Position numbers and translations under genes: made by a program
Source: Acanthaster planci
Taxonomy: Eukaryota; Echinodermata; Asteroidea; Valvatida; Acanthasteridae
DNA: 64,000 bases
NCBI RefSeq assembly: GCF_001949145.1
Contig: NW_019091418.1
Span: 2,664,851 to 2,728,850, forward strand
Direction of reading: 5' to 3'
Notes under the pieces: model-generated
Database searches by the model: none
What the model was told of the DNA's origin: nothing
What the model saw: the letters and a program-made list of their open reading frames with translations, nothing else
Part shown: positions 1-15,200 of the stretch, one piece after another
Numbering within the stretch: the stretch's first letter is position 1
Layout: every line of letters begins with the position of its first letter

Positions 1-525
1 TGGTTTCTTGCCATGTTAAAGAAACCATTGCTGAGTACCAGCTGCAAGGAGTCTGTTAGTGAGTCAATGATGGTATTAAGTAGTAGGTGTTTCAAGTGTG
101 TATACAAATCTTTCCTCGCATACAAAATACAGGGAGATCCTTTAAATGGAGATAATGTGTGCATGTATGCCAATACCAATTCGTAAAATGAAAGTCAAAG
201 GCTCTATCTTGTATGTACATGTACAATGTATAGCTGCTATCTGTCAACCCAACTAATTGGATGAGGAGTGCTGCAGGGCTTCAGCATTTGCCAAGACACT
301 TGTCCATAAAAATTCAAATTAAGGTTTTTTTAAGAGAGAACACAGAAGAATGAGGGATGCATTTCTCCATAAAAATGCTGTTTTGGGAAGAGTTTATTGT
401 CCTGGAAAACACTGTGCTGTCGGGTTTGATCCAAAGAATACCTTCAGGCTTTTACAAGAATTGAAAGTAAAACTATGTTCTGTGTAAGAGGTGGAAATTG
501 CACATTCTCTGTCAAACATCGGATA

Positions 526-582
526 AGGATTTTGTCAAAACATGAGGGTTTTGTCAAAACATGAGGATTTTGTCAAAACACG
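526..582 (+). repeat. 19-bp tandem repeat, three copies, in K2P intron
   Basis: Three copies of a unit close to aggattttgtcaaaacatg lie in the intron upstream of the pore exon. Each contains the short inverted pair TTTTG..CAAAA. Confidence 0.8.
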
Positions 583-715
583 GCTGGGCCTAAAATCTCT
601 TGCAGACCAGAAATCATGTTTTTACAACAAACTAAATGGAGCAATAACTACAGCTAGTGCCTGTTTTTGTAATGTATTTTTAATTTCCCTAAATGCAAAT
701 TCTATAAATGCCTAA

Positions 716-1654
<939 letters not shown>

Positions 1655-1944
1655 GAACCAACCCAGATATTGATTATCACATTCTGTACAAGTGGTGTAC
1701 CTACTGCTGGATCATCATTGGACTGGCTTTCCTCGCGTTGGTCATCGGTTTCATCTCGGATGCTTTCACCAGCACAGCCGACAAAATCCAACATAAACAA
1801 GAGGAGATGATGAAGAAAAGAGGGAAAGGGGCGTCGTCCAAGGATGAAGAGGATGGGAAGGATGAAGGAAATAGGAAGCAGGAAGAAGATGGTAACAATG
1901 ACGAAGTAAGGGAGTTAAAAGATATGAGTGCAGCTGAAGTGTAA
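1655..1944 (+). CDS. K2P potassium channel, terminal exon (M4 and C-terminal tail)
   Basis: Terminal coding exon of the same K2P channel. The acceptor is tttccttcag (AG 1653-1654) and the split codon G+GA rebuilds Gly right after the pore. Residues then read through TNPDIDYHILYKW, an extracellular-facing linker, into the last membrane segment (YCWIIIGLAFLALVIGF) and a short, very charged Lys/Glu/Asp-rich cytosolic tail ending at TAA 1942-1944. The TNP-DYH-LY-W pattern after the filter matches TALK-type channels. The tail is only about 60 residues, shorter than in KCNK5. Phase agreement with the exon at 749-914 makes the pairing firm; the subfamily is less certain. Confidence 0.9.
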
Positions 1945-3006
1945 AATGACAACTTCCTCAGTTCAACTGAGCCCTTAGAATGTGCCTAGAGTAAAAAGAA
2001 AACAGGATTTGAGTTTCCACGCATGACATCAATACTTTGAAAGAACAAACACGTCAAATCATTTATCCTGCACAAATATGTGCTCATAACACCTTATCTA
2101 CAAATTCTGTATCTTGATGGGCCCCGAGCTTGTCAAATGGTATCGGATCATTTTGCTATCTTGCTCTGCACAGCCAAAAGTACTATACCCATAGCAACCA
2201 AAGTAATATGTACATGTACATGACAATGGACACTGTGTGCAAATGCATACAGGTGTGCATTCCTAAGCCTTAGTGCAATGGGACTGTTTGTGAAGAGGCA
2301 CAGGGGGTTCAGAAAAGAGCTGGTGAATTGTCATCAAATTTGTATTTAAATAGAAGTACATCTTAATTGGATTCAGATCAGTTATTGCCTGAATTAAGCA
2401 TAATCTGTGGGACAGGTTTATCCCACGGTGTAGAAAAACTAGCCTGCCTTGGTGAACCACGGAGCATTCTCTGTTCCCTCCGTGTAACCATGGGAAAAGA
2501 AAAATGCTTCATGAATCCCCTCAGGAGGCCACGGAAGTTCTGGTACACCACTCAAAGCAGTAGTTATTGTATAATCTTCACTTAGCATGTGAAGAACGTC
2601 AAGATAATATGCCATTTGGTATGCTGGATTCCTCTTGGTGTTACCAAAGGAATTAACTGAATGCACATGATGTCATGTCTTATAAATTCTTTCACACAAC
2701 TGATGAGGCTCAGAACATACAAGCCATTATGTGATCAATATATCTTCTCAAATGTGATTTTGTCATTTTTCAAAAGGACTTGATTTGATGATGGATGACT
2801 CAAATAATTGTGCACCATCTTCATGAATTCACCATACATTTTGTAGCTCACAAGTACTGTGAATTTAACTTTGTAAACTTTTATATCAACTGTGAAAAAT
2901 TACAGTTGTCTTGAGGGTCAGTATACAGGGTCAAACCGTCCAGAGATCACAGGGTTCAGCTGTTTTATTTTCACAAGTTTTTAAAATTAAATACCCCCAA
3001 AACACC

Positions 3007-3089
3007 AATAAATTTTTCTGCTTATATTTTTCCAAGGATTTTTCTACTTCATAAATAAATGTATATTCCTGCATTTCCCTATCAATAAA
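3007..3089 (+). terminator. Candidate polyadenylation signals for the K2P gene
   Basis: Three AATAAA hexamers occur at 3007-3012, 3054-3059 and 3084-3089, the first cluster after the K2P stop codon at 1944. This would give a 3' UTR of about 1.1 kb. It is inferred from motif clustering only. Confidence 0.35.
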
Positions 3090-6064
3090 GTACTATTTTT
3101 GAAAAGTAAAGTTTCATAACAGCTATTTTGTACTGCAATTCTGTAAAGTTTTTAAGCAATCTGAGGCATACTTTTTATTCCTGGGTAACAATATGGGTTC
3201 TCCCCTGACCACTACTGACAAGGCAAATCAAGAACCAATGTTATAATTATTTTTTCCATGGTGGGGGAAAATTCAAATTTTTAGCAGCCTCCAAATTGGA
3301 GTTTTTTATGTGACCTTTTATGGCCTTTCTAAGGGATGAGGCTAGGCTGTTGACACATTATTAAAACAGTGCATATAAAATAGTCCAATTTGTTAACAAA
3401 ATGTCCAAAACAAAATTTTTTCGGGGGGGGGATGACCCCAATCCTCCACCCAATTTATCAGTGGCCACCAGTCCTTACCAGAGCAAAATAGGAGATCAGT
3501 AAAGAAGCTGTCAAACAGCTGTCATCGATATTGATCCTTCTGATTAAATATACTTGAATATTCCTAAAACACGTTTCACATGTCATCTGTGGCCATAATT
3601 GCTCAGAGCTCATAGATTTTGTTTCTGCATGTTTAGTCTGGGGTCTTTCATGACCGTCTTGTTATGTCCACTCCACCTAAGTACTGCATACCCTCCATTT
3701 TTACATGTGATCAGAATTCAGTGCCTCTGCACTGAAATGATGCCTGTAGGGTTTAGGACAAATTTCTCAATGCTGCAGCCTTCAACAAGTTGTGTAGTAC
3801 AACCTTGCAGCTGTGGAACAGCTCCATGGGCAGCTGAATTTATGAGATATATTCATTCACAGAATGTCCGGATTCTGAATTCCTGTTTGCTTAAATTGAA
3901 GCCAAGCTTTTTCCACATTCAATTCATCATAATCATCTAGGTGTTCTAGTTATAACAGAATTAGGGTAAAGTTTCATGGGTATAGAAATGGCAGGCTTTC
4001 TTGAGTCAAGCACTAGGGCTCACTAGACAACCTGGAGCAGTTGTGTTCTGAAGTCAAACCAGCCTAATAGTTTTATCGCTAAGCACAGTTTTAAAAAACG
4101 GAAATTTTTCTATTACATTAGAAAATTCATCAAAGTACAAGTAATTATAACACTTTAAAAAAATTTAAATAATACAAAGAATCAATGTGATATATACTTC
4201 TCTTTTTTTTTTTAATTGTACTGCTAAATTGTGTGGAGGAAGGTAGGTAAAAGGTTTAAAAGTATAGAGCATTAGAGAAAGAGCCTAGGGACTATGTATT
4301 GCAACATAATTTATACGAATGATTTGGCATGTATCATTTAAATAATTAAATGTTTGATGATTTTTAGAAGACTCTTCTCAGAAGTTGGATAAATGATTGG
4401 AGTTTCTGTTAATACTGAGATCCTATTTGGTAGGTTTGGGTTATGATGATTTACATTCTTGTTCATTCTTCGCCGGTTGTTGAAGCATGACCAGTTTGCA
4501 ATTAAAGTGTAACTGCAGCGAATTTTCTTAGACACAATTTTTCTGCAACTTTGTACTCTTCTTCAATGCATAGAAACTATTTGTTAACTACATGGTGAAT
4601 GCTTAAAAAATCATTTGAATTATTCACAATTTCTTGGACAACTGAGGGCGCTGTTGCTGTGATGTCATCTAGGGAAGACAGGATTTGTGCATAGGTGTTT
4701 CTGTTCAAATTGTGAACCAAGAATATACTCATCGAAAATATTTCTAAGATACTTTAACTTGGTTGTTTTATTGATTTATGTTTACACAACAAATGAATTA
4801 CCAAAGCAGAAAAATTCCAGCAGAATCTATTAAAAAGTGTATGAGATTTTATGCACAAACCAAAGGAACAATAGGGGGTTCATCCTGGATATCACTGTTT
4901 TGCTCATGAATATTATTATTATATATGAATATGGAAACACTTATTAACATAATGAATAGTGAAGCAGATATTGAAATGAGGTTTACTGAGGCACAGAGGA
5001 GCAGTTTGGAGGCTTGAATTTTAAAGAATACATTGCAGCCACCCTTTTCAATAATTGGACACTGAGTTCCCTGAATAAGTGGAGAATGGAAGTAGGCCTA
5101 TCAGGAAACATTGCACGTGAATAGATGGATGTTGATCTTTAGAAAGCAATGAAGATGACTTTTCCTTTTCCAGTACTAACCATTTACTGCCATGACTGGA
5201 GATCAGTTGTGTTAGTGTACATGTTGGTTTCTTGTCAGGTATGCCCGCAAATGAACGAGATTAAAATTCAAAACGAAATATTTACATATGGGCCACATAG
5301 TCTGGTGCTTTCACTCCTGCTATTATCTCCTGCTGGAAGTCATCAAGGTAATTTATAGTGTCGTCATTAATGAGCTTATCACAGTTTATCATCTTCTCAT
5401 CATCTTACAGTAATGTATATTGATAGGAATTGAGTATTCTATGGTGACTAAGAAATGACATCACAGTCTTGAATTGCTTTCATAAAAATTAAAACTTCAC
5501 AAATATGTTTACAGTGTTGTAAAAATAACCTTGTTGAGAAAAACTTTATTAGTGTAAAATTTATTTTGATATCTTTGAGCATTTGTTATGCCACCAAGAA
5601 ATTTGAATATGTAGAAGAAGTGTGTCAAGTATTGAAAGAGAAGCTTTTTAAGAATTCATTTTTTACGCTTAAATGTAAATATAGAATGTACCTTAATTAC
5701 TTGTATTATTTACATGGTTCTATTAACATGTAAAGGTAGAATATATTTCATCATCAGAGAACTGGATGAATTTTAACCAACGAGAAATTGTTTGAACAGA
5801 CAGATTTTCTAGTGACACTTTCGCAATTTCATTGAATGCATGTAAAACAGTATCATCCATAAAGATTTAGAGGGGGACAGACCTATCCCACACACACCGT
5901 CGCATACACAAACACCCCATGAAAAAAAATACCTCAGTGGGTAATCTTAGGCTTTTCTTTTCTGCTTAAGTAGGAAGTGATGTCAACTTGATGGAATATT
6001 TTAATTAAAGAGAACAAAAATAGATAATATGTTTGCAGTTTTATTTTTTACATTTGAACTGGCT

Positions 6065-6140
6065 ATCCGCTGGCATAGCCGGATTGTGAAGATAACTGCA
6101 CTAGTAAACCAGAGGTTATGGGTTCACGTCCCACCGGAGC
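6065..6140 (+). mobile_element. tRNA-derived SINE head (degenerate)
   Basis: A box A-like sequence tggcatagccgg at 6071-6082 and a box B-like gggttcacgtccc at 6120-6132 lie at tRNA-like spacing. The body after box B is not clearly delimited. This is read as an RNA polymerase III-type SINE relic, not a functional tRNA gene, because I cannot fold a clean acceptor stem. Confidence 0.5.
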
Positions 6141-6875
6141 AAATTTGGTTCGTCAGTCGTCACAAGCTCTCGAAAACATACAATGCTTCTCAGATGATAT
6201 TGGATGGGGCAAGTCAAAACATTAAATCAAATACTTGTGCTAGTAGAAAATTGCTGTCAATGTGATCCACTGTGATTTTAAGGAAAACAGTTTGTGATAG
6301 CATTTCAGTTGCTCCTATTTGTTTTGACATTTTCACAAGTTTGGCATTTTTAGCATTTTTCTTGTCTGGAATTGTGTGTGATATAATGTTTAGTGAAGTA
6401 GTTACGGTCTAATAGCGATCAGTTGTTATTCATATCTAAAAATGTATTACCCTCCATTTGCTTTTAATTGAAATGTGTTATTAACTACTAAATCTGGTAA
6501 GAATACAGCAGCTGTTTTTGTTTCTAGGGATTGACTTTTATGGCATATACACTTAAACGAGGTTTGATATTCCAATTTGGGATGAAGAAATGATCCTGAA
6601 AAAAAGTCTATCTGCTGGAAAAATCTCAAAGTCGAGAAAATTGAAGGATGAATATACTGTCGATCTGTTGACGGTTTATACGGCGAACTGTATAAATGCA
6701 TTTGTTAATTGGTTTCCGTTGCGCGGTTAATTTAGCTCTTCATATTGTCAGAAAGCCCATTCATCTTAGTAATCAGTACGTCACTGTCACGTGCAGTCAC
6801 GAAGGACGGGTGTTCCGTATGTTGTCACAAAGACGCCTCGCTTATCTTGATTGGAAAGATTGATTGCAATAAAAG

Positions 6876-7578
6876 NNNNNNNNNNNNNNNNNNNNNNNNN
6901 NNNNNNNNNNNNNNNNNNNNNNNNNNNNNNNNNNNNNNNNNNNNNNNNNNNNNNNNNNNNNNNNNNNNNNNNNNNNNNNNNNNNNNNNNNNNNNNNNNNN
7001 NNNNNNNNNNNNNNNNNNNNNNNNNNNNNNNNNNNNNNNNNNNNNNNNNNNNNNNNNNNNNNNNNNNNNNNNNNNNNNNNNNNNNNNNNNNNNNNNNNNN
7101 NNNNNNNNNNNNNNNNNNNNNNNNNNNNNNNNNNNNNNNNNNNNNNNNNNNNNNNNNNNNNNNNNNNNNNNNNNNNNNNNNNNNNNNNNNNNNNNNNNNN
7201 NNNNNNNNNNNNNNNNNNNNNNNNNNNNNNNNNNNNNNNNNNNNNNNNNNNNNNNNNNNNNNNNNNNNNNNNNNNNNNNNNNNNNNNNNNNNNNNNNNNN
7301 NNNNNNNNNNNNNNNNNNNNNNNNNNNNNNNNNNNNNNNNNNNNNNNNNNNNNNNNNNNNNNNNNNNNNNNNNNNNNNNNNNNNNNNNNNNNNNNNNNNN
7401 NNNNNNNNNNNNNNNNNNNNNNNNNNNNNNNNNNNNNNNNNNNNNNNNNNNNNNNNNNNNNNNNNNNNNNNNNNNNNNNNNNNNNNNNNNNNNNNNNNNN
7501 NNNNNNNNNNNNNNNNNNNNNNNNNNNNNNNNNNNNNNNNNNNNNNNNNNNNNNNNNNNNNNNNNNNNNNNNNNNNNN
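6876..7578. other. Assembly gap (703 N)
   Basis: A run of N bases with no information. It sits in the intergenic region, so no recognised gene is interrupted. Confidence 1.
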
Positions 7579-10500
7579 AAATGTTACAGGAGTGCACTTT
7601 GTTTAGTTTGTCATGTTTGTTCAAAAGGAAAAGAGGTTATAATTAAAGTTTAAAATGACACCAAATCGACCGTCACATGCTCTTAGTGTGTGTACCTTGG
7701 ATGTGGAAGGACAGTCGCGCAATCAACTTTGAAAAGGAAACATCAGCGGAGAGGAAATCAGGTGAATATCCAAGAAAATGACTCGAACATGATAACCTGA
7801 AAAGAAGAAAGGGTAACAACCATAAGGACCAATTAAATCAAGAACAAAATCTCAAGACAAAACAAAAAATATCGTCATCCATGATTATCAACCGACTATT
7901 GTACAAAATGATCAGGCTGATGTTTCCTGTCCGGAAAAACAACACAAAATCAACACAAATATCCACGGAATAATACATCTTCAGAACTGAAAAGACTTTA
8001 ATAAAATCCCTTAATCTTTGGTCCGATTTTGGGGGATGCTTGGTTAATGGAAAGAGCAGCAACTACCAATACAAACCAAGAAAACCGGGCCAAGTCAGAT
8101 TTCAAAAATTAGTAAAATGGGTACTAACCATCTGTTTTAAAAACAGTAAGCTGCAAATAATTAAGAATATTACATATCTTATTTAACGTTCACATCAGAC
8201 ATCTTATTAGTTCCATGTGAGTAGCAAAACTGCGATAAAGGACGATTTTTTGCATTTTGGCGGAGCGTTATCAGGAGAAATTCTTGTTATCAACACAGCG
8301 CAAAATACTAACTTGTAAAGGTTAACTGATTGAAAACGCAGGTGCAGAAACGCGCTAAGTGAATTTAATAAAATTTTATCATGTCCGGTCAAACAAATCG
8401 AGGTGAGTTACGCAAAGCTTCTTTCAGGTTGCATTATGACATTCGATTTATCGAGGTATGATATTTTCATCGTTCGGTAAGCTGACGGGCGTGGCTGTTC
8501 AACACCAAGGATCATCCAGTGAAATGTAATTATTTTCATTTTTCACAACCTCGACATTCGACGACTAGACTCACAATGCGAGGAGAGAAATGTTAGTGCA
8601 GACTGCTCACTTATCTAAGAGCCTTGCATTTAGATAAACAGTCACGATAACCGTAACCCCACAGGTAATATGGCCCTCATCATGTGTGTTAAGATATAAA
8701 CTCTCCGCGGGCTCTATACACGATAGCAATACGAATTTAGTCCACACAACCGCCTGACTTACTCGTAGCATGTTCATTTTGATGGGGAAAAAAGAATGAA
8801 GATGGATAATAGCACTCATCATCCTTGCTGGAAGGTAGAAGGAGACTTTTTGTTTCATATGGAAAAGCAGAATCGCAACGGAAAAAAAGAATTATAAAAT
8901 GAAACGAAAGCAAAACAGGACGTTTAAAATAGACGATGAACCAACACTGGAATGATGGTTGGTATGGAATGGTTTTGTTACGATCAGTTTTAGTTCCAGA
9001 CTACATGGTGGCCGTTTTCCAATATTCGACTTCGGCTCTGCGCAGGCGTCAACTGTTCTTTTACTACCCGACTTCGAAGTTGTAAGCGCAATAGAAAGTA
9101 GATAGTGATATAAAACATCAAGTAAGATGCAAAAGGGTAAAAAATTACAGTACTTCAATTTAATTTAAACGCCTCAGGCCCACAATCGGAGATTGGTTTC
9201 GTAGACAAAGCCTCATACGGAGACGAAGTTGAGTATTGCAAAAACGGCCCTCGCTGCTGGCCAGCCCACGCGCACTGACCACCGCAGTGGAAAAAGTATA
9301 CATTTTTGGGTGACCTGTCTCGGAAAAATACGCGCTGTGCAAGAACAATATCTTCGATTTTCACAAAATTGGTGTCAAAATGACCGCAAAGAGTTACCCC
9401 AAAACTCCTAAAGGCTTAACCCCTGAAAAAAATGCACTGCGGCTATATCGAAAGAAATGTCGAGGGGGCGGATTCCATCCTTCGGCTCCGGCTCTTTTAT
9501 ATGGTAAATGGATCGATGGCTGTTGGCCTGATAGACTCACAACCCCCCCCCCTTCAAAATCGTTTCGCCCCCGTTGCAAGCTACACATGCTTGGCTATCC
9601 CCATCCAAAGATCATTTTATCATATCTTTTGTTATTGCTGGTCAAAGACATCCAATGTGTTTTATTTATAGTCTATTTTGCCGGCCCGATTTTCCTTTCA
9701 AAATTCCACCTGTTGTAACATTCTTGCTCCCCTTGGCAATACCTCTCGCCAAGGAAATGGGTCTTTGATGTGTACTAATCAATCAAGCACGATGCGTGAT
9801 ACTTCATTTCACTGAAGCAAGAAGATCGATTTATAGCAAGGACTAAAATTAGACCAGATGCCAGCCAGGAAATCCTTACGGGCCGTTACGGCGCCTTTTA
9901 CAACGGAATCCTTTGCAAAGCGTGGCATTGGTTCTCATTCCTACCCAACAATTTTCAATATTTGCTTTCTTGCTGCGTAGCGGCTCCGACCAATATTCAC
10001 CAGCGTGGAATCCCTGATACAAGTTCGGAGTGCCAGGGAGACGCAGATTACTTTCTCATTTTCAAATTGTCACTTCCAATTGATTTTCTTAAAAGACTGA
10101 ACTCACAAACAGTGCATTCTGAATCTGGAACAAGATACGTTAACAGCTTACTTCTCATGGAGGACGAAAATACATTTCCCTTCAACGTTTTTAATGCATG
10201 GAATAATGCATTTTTACCCCCACTCGTCCCCATGCGAAGAAAGATTCTCAAGAATCAAGTATGTATGCCTCCTAGGATCGACTGAAATGTCGGGCTCTAA
10301 AGCATTTTCGATTTGAATAATTTAGTTCAATGAAGCCAGGAAACATTTTCCAACAGTGTTTGTATTTTGTATTTCTTGAGTTATATTTACAATTATAAAG
10401 ATTAAAAGAGTCCACATGAAAAATTAGACATACCTTTTATCTAACTTTACACTCTTTTTTTTCGGTGCAGAAACTATCTATTTGATATTTCTTTGGTATT

Positions 10501-10865
10501 AAGTACATTGAAAAGTGCGGGAAGATTCCGCTAATTCATGTTTTTCTGTTCCAACTGTGAACACAAAATGTTCTTAGGGGCCTATTGGACATATTTCTGA
10601 GACGAAGTTTACTTGTTGGCTTACTGCTGTGAACATATATTCCGTCAAGAAACGAACAATTATGACAGATCAAATCAATCCGATTCGTAAGTATGACATC
10701 ACGTCAGTTTAAACCACGCCCACTGCACACGTGCACTGCACTGCACATAGTTACATGCATCGATTGCCGTTTACGTGGAACCATGGAACCGGAAGTTAAC
10801 GCACAACTTCAGTGATCGTCCAATGGGAGCCTGCAAATCGTGGCATGCCTATCTTTGTGACAAAG

Positions 10866-10893
10866 CATGGAGGAAGGAGTTCCTTCCTCCATG
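10866..10893. repeat. Perfect 13-2-13 palindromic hairpin
   Basis: The arms catggaggaagga (10866-10878) and tccttcctccatg (10881-10893) are exact reverse complements with a 2-base centre. GTGAC and GTCAC flank it at both sides, about 7-10 bases out, extending the imperfect symmetry. It is probably the core of a foldback element. Confidence 0.8.
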
Positions 10894-12189
10894 GACAAAG
10901 TCACTTATTTATAGGGTTAATTTTGAATACACAGCCCTTTAAGACAAAATCTGTTCGAACTAAAGTTGAATTAAGAAAGTCAGTCCGGGGGTAAACAATC
11001 TCAATGTTGGCATTTTTATGATTCATTGCGTCCCATTCCACTCTAAAAATAGAACACAAAACGAGAAACAAGCACTCCGCCGGTGCACAAATTGCTCAGT
11101 GCGTAACTGCCTACACAGGCATTTCCGGTCAAAGTCTTGCTCAAACAATCCTGTAGGAGCCAGGCAATGATGGAATTTCATGCATCATTTAGCTCTCTAC
11201 AACTTCCTGATAAAACACCTGACCTAACGGTCAGCCAGACGCCTTCGGCTTGTGTGGTATAGGTAGGCCCCGGGGCAGGAACGGCCACTTTATTAGCTAA
11301 TTATAAGTTAGCCGCTCTACTTTCGTCTGTGCTTGGACTCACCAATTTAAAGTGACGTGTTGCCAATTTTGTTGTAATGCATGCAGTCGAAACAAACTTT
11401 GGCAATGTGTTGACCATGACTTTATTCGACAATGATTGAGAAGGATGCGACAGGACTGCAAAGTGAACCGGAGTAGGCCTATGTGATAAGTACCGTTATT
11501 ACGTCTCTGAAGACGGAAAAATAACTTGATCTAACCCATAGGCGTCGCTAGGAGGGATGTCGGGGTGTCGACAAAATCGAGGTCTGTCGACAACAAAACA
11601 CGAAGGAAAAAAATCGAAGAACAGAGGGTTGGGCTACGGAATCAGACTAGGGCCTACAGTACACTCGTTTTGCGTGACGGTCCGTCGGCAAATTTCATGT
11701 GGCACCCCCATTCTAAAAAAACACACCTTTCTCCATGATCTACAATCCTGGCCGAATCTCGTTGGGCCCAAACCCCGTGGGACCCCTTTCACTTTCGGTG
11801 TTGGGTCTCAGAGCGCCGCCTGCAGTCCAGCTCGAGATGTCAACATTAACCGAGAGATGGGGGACCTGGGGACCGGGAGGGTAATGTCTATTGATGCGTG
11901 TACCAACAATTTTGACCAGGATTGTAGAAAATATGGACTGCTGATCACTTCTCTGAGTACACTGCGCTCGGAAACTCATGCTGTGCTAATTGGAATTACC
12001 TAACTCTCCATGCAGTGATCTTCTCTTATACGTATTTCAAGCAGTGATTTTATATCGCTAGAACGAATAGGCTGGCACTGAGAATAGCTGCCTACTGTAG
12101 AGTTATGATCACTCTGTCTTTACAAATCAACATTCTGTGCAGTATAGGTTAAAGGTTTTGTTATTTGAACGGCAAAAAGCAGTATCTTC

Positions 12190-12258
12190 GAGATGGCCGA
12201 CTGGGTGAACTCGCGGTTACTAGATCTTTAGGCGATGGGTTCGAACCCCAGCGGTGGT
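12190..12258 (+). mobile_element. tRNA-derived SINE head
   Basis: Box A tggccgactggg at 12194-12205 and a textbook box B ggttcgaaccc at 12238-12248 are both present. The element probably continues to the right for some 200-300 bases, but its 3' end is unclear. An intact tRNA cloverleaf is not evident. Confidence 0.6.
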
Positions 12259-15200
12259 TTTTAATTTCCCAACGCTTGCTGTCAGCAGTCAGTAGCTATA
12301 AGAGACTCTAATTCACCCCGTCAAGTACCAACAGTACCTTAGCCGACCGGGTACGCTCTTCTGCTGGGATGAAGTCCAGGTGAGCGCCGTAGTACAGGTT
12401 CGAGACATGTGGCTGACTCGGCGGCCAGGGTTTAGGGGGCGCATGGTCGCTCGGAACCCTTTTTGAGGGGGTTAAGTAATGGGTAGGGTGAGGAAGTGCG
12501 GTGGGCTGAGACCCCAGAAGAGTCCTATATGGAAGCCGTTAACTGCGATTCCTTGCACCTGAATGCTTGGTCAACATCACATAACTTTTGGATATTTCCC
12601 TCACTATATATATTTTTTAATTTCCTGGGCACAGAACTCAGAAGGCAATTTTCTTGATTGAATAGTCCTACATGGAGCTAAAGGATTGATGCTGACTTTT
12701 TTTTTCATTTATAGTCTTAATTTCTTAAATGTTCGACGATAACATCGATCCCAAGCCTGTTCGGGTCCATTTCTTCCCAGTGATCTTAATATAAAAGCAA
12801 TGGCGTATTTAGTAAATGTTTATTATTGATGGTTTAATAGTAGAAATCCATGGGTGGCACAGTCTGGCAGCACTCGCCTCATTTTATTGATGGAAAATCA
12901 TTTTCATTTGTCATATTAACAAATTTTCTGCAGAAATTTGATATTTTCAAAAAGTAATTCTCCAAAAAGATATGTCCCACTTGTATGTTGAATCAATCTT
13001 CTTGCATCACCCCCACTGGCTAGACAGGTCTGCCCCCAAAAATACAAGCACAAAAAAAATATGAAACAACTCAAAACAAACGAACAAACAATCCAATACA
13101 CAAACACCAAAACAAATAAACCATCCTTAGTTGTTAGAATTTCAACAACAGAATATAAAATCGACAATCCAATGGAAGTCAAATCAGTAAAGCTTTTGTT
13201 ACCCCAATCTCGCAGCAAAAGCTGTATACCACTTTTTTTTTTATCGCGGCGCACAGTCCATTCAGTCCCCCTCTTCCACGGGCTTATACATGCACAGTGG
13301 ATCAAGTTGAAATAAGAAGACATTGGCAAATAAAATCTTGTCACTGAATGTTGGTTAGATTCTCAAAATATCGATGTTGATTGAGTAATATAACGCTTAC
13401 AACAGAGATCTTTTTAATTTCTACTTTCATTCCCAAATGATGGCACGACCTACTACGCATGTGTGCTTTGCAAAGTCACACGCCTAGTAGGCAGAAACAA
13501 TACACATTGAAGAAAGTGTTTACAAGAAATTTAGAATGAGTAATTCATTAAGAACTACCAATCAGGGTTAGTACCAGGAATAAAAAGTTATTTAAGATAG
13601 ATTTATTATTCTGGAATGGTAATTAACTACACGTATAACTAAAAATTAATATACAAGTATAAATGAATAGGTAAACTGGTCGGCTACAAAACGCTACACA
13701 GCTTTTATAAAAAGCAAATTTAAAAAGTGTGTTCCTGGCAGAGATCAGCCACCGTAGTTTTGCCCGTCCAACAATAAAATAGATATTCTTATTGTTTCGT
13801 TGAAAATAAAATCGAATTGAGGCATACGCATTTTTTCTGCAGCAAGGTCATAAAAACTGCATGACAAGCAGTTTGAGACAAATGGCTGGCTTTTAGAGCT
13901 CTTGGCCTTCTGCCAACAGGACATATGACCAATCGATGACGCAGGTTGAATTGTCGGGGTTTTTTGGCCAAGTGTAGTGATATATGTTAATTCCTGCAAT
14001 AAAATCAACGGAGTACACAGGCTAAGCGTCAGACCATTTCGTAAGAGGAAGACCATGCAGGGTAATGAAAACTAAAGTAACTTCTTAAGTGCAGAAACGT
14101 CCGCTTAAAAGATTTCGTTGATCATCATTCAGACACTATACACATTCATTTTTGTCGCCGTCATAGATGAATATTACAGAAATTGTCCATTTTTATTTGT
14201 ATTTCTATTTTTCTTGCTCACGATCAGAAGAAACAGGAACGACTTTTCCACTGAGAGCCCTTTCAACCCCCCCATTAAGGGTCTTTCGACTGTACTGCCT
14301 TGAACTCCAAATTTTCTTCTCGCCCCTACATTTTGAGACGACATCATCAAAACTAGCAGTCACTACTGAGACATAAATACCCCATTCTCTGGACCCACGG
14401 GTTCCCCACATCACATGTTCACCGCAAGCTTGTTTGCCCGTCCCGGGCCTCATGATGATGAAACCTCGTGGCATCGTTCTTCATTTACAGTCACGTCAGA
14501 TTTTACCACACTTCCTTAATTTGATTTTTCTGTTTTATTCAATTTTCTAGAAATACTTAGCTAGCTGGCTCTCGGCTTCAAGTCTTTCGCTCCCCAAGAC
14601 TTGCCTTCTCATAACCAGTCTCATATCACAACGTCCACACACTCTCCTTAATTGCACCCTAATAACTTGATTCCTGCTCATCCAACGTGTACCCCCTTGA
14701 CCTCGGAGCATGCTCACTCTAGTTTAAGACTAGTTACTGCTGCAGGTGGAGCAGCGAGAATAGGTCAACTTATGCGATATGAAATTAATAATAGCCTGTG
14801 GAGCATCTATCTGTTTCTGTTCCTGTTGCAAGTACCGACATTTCACCGCTGGTGTTGTATGGAATTTGGACTAGTACCTAAACATAGATCCATTGTTACA
14901 ATGCGTGACTTGGTGTACAGATCAACGCCAACCATGAACAGGTTCGGGGGCTGAGAGTCTATGCGGAAAACAGTGATCAGACGTCCATGTGACGAAATTT
15001 CATGTGACACCGGTTGAATAACTCCACCCCGGATTTCGCAGGACAAATATTTGCAAGCTTTATTGTACCCGGATGAAATCCCATATTTTCAACCCTGACC
15101 CGAAATCTGGACATGCAACTAGAGTACAGTTTTCCATTAAGGGGAGGAAGTGGTGTTTTTTGAGACTGAAAATTGTTAAAGGATGACGAATTGATTTTTG

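Noticed and set aside
6745-7653. Long open frames across 6876-7578
   Set aside because: They consist of N bases with no real coding evidence on either flank.
8381-8402. Possible first coding exon (ATG TCC GGT ... CGAG|GTGAGT)
   Set aside because: The donor is good and CpG is raised, but no compatible downstream exon was found before 17.9 kb.
11557-12003. 148-codon open frame on the + strand
   Set aside because: No family resemblance, no splice or promoter support, and repeat-like surroundings next to a SINE.
12190-12258. Functional tRNA gene
   Set aside because: Box A and B are good, but I could not find a paired acceptor stem; a SINE head is more likely.
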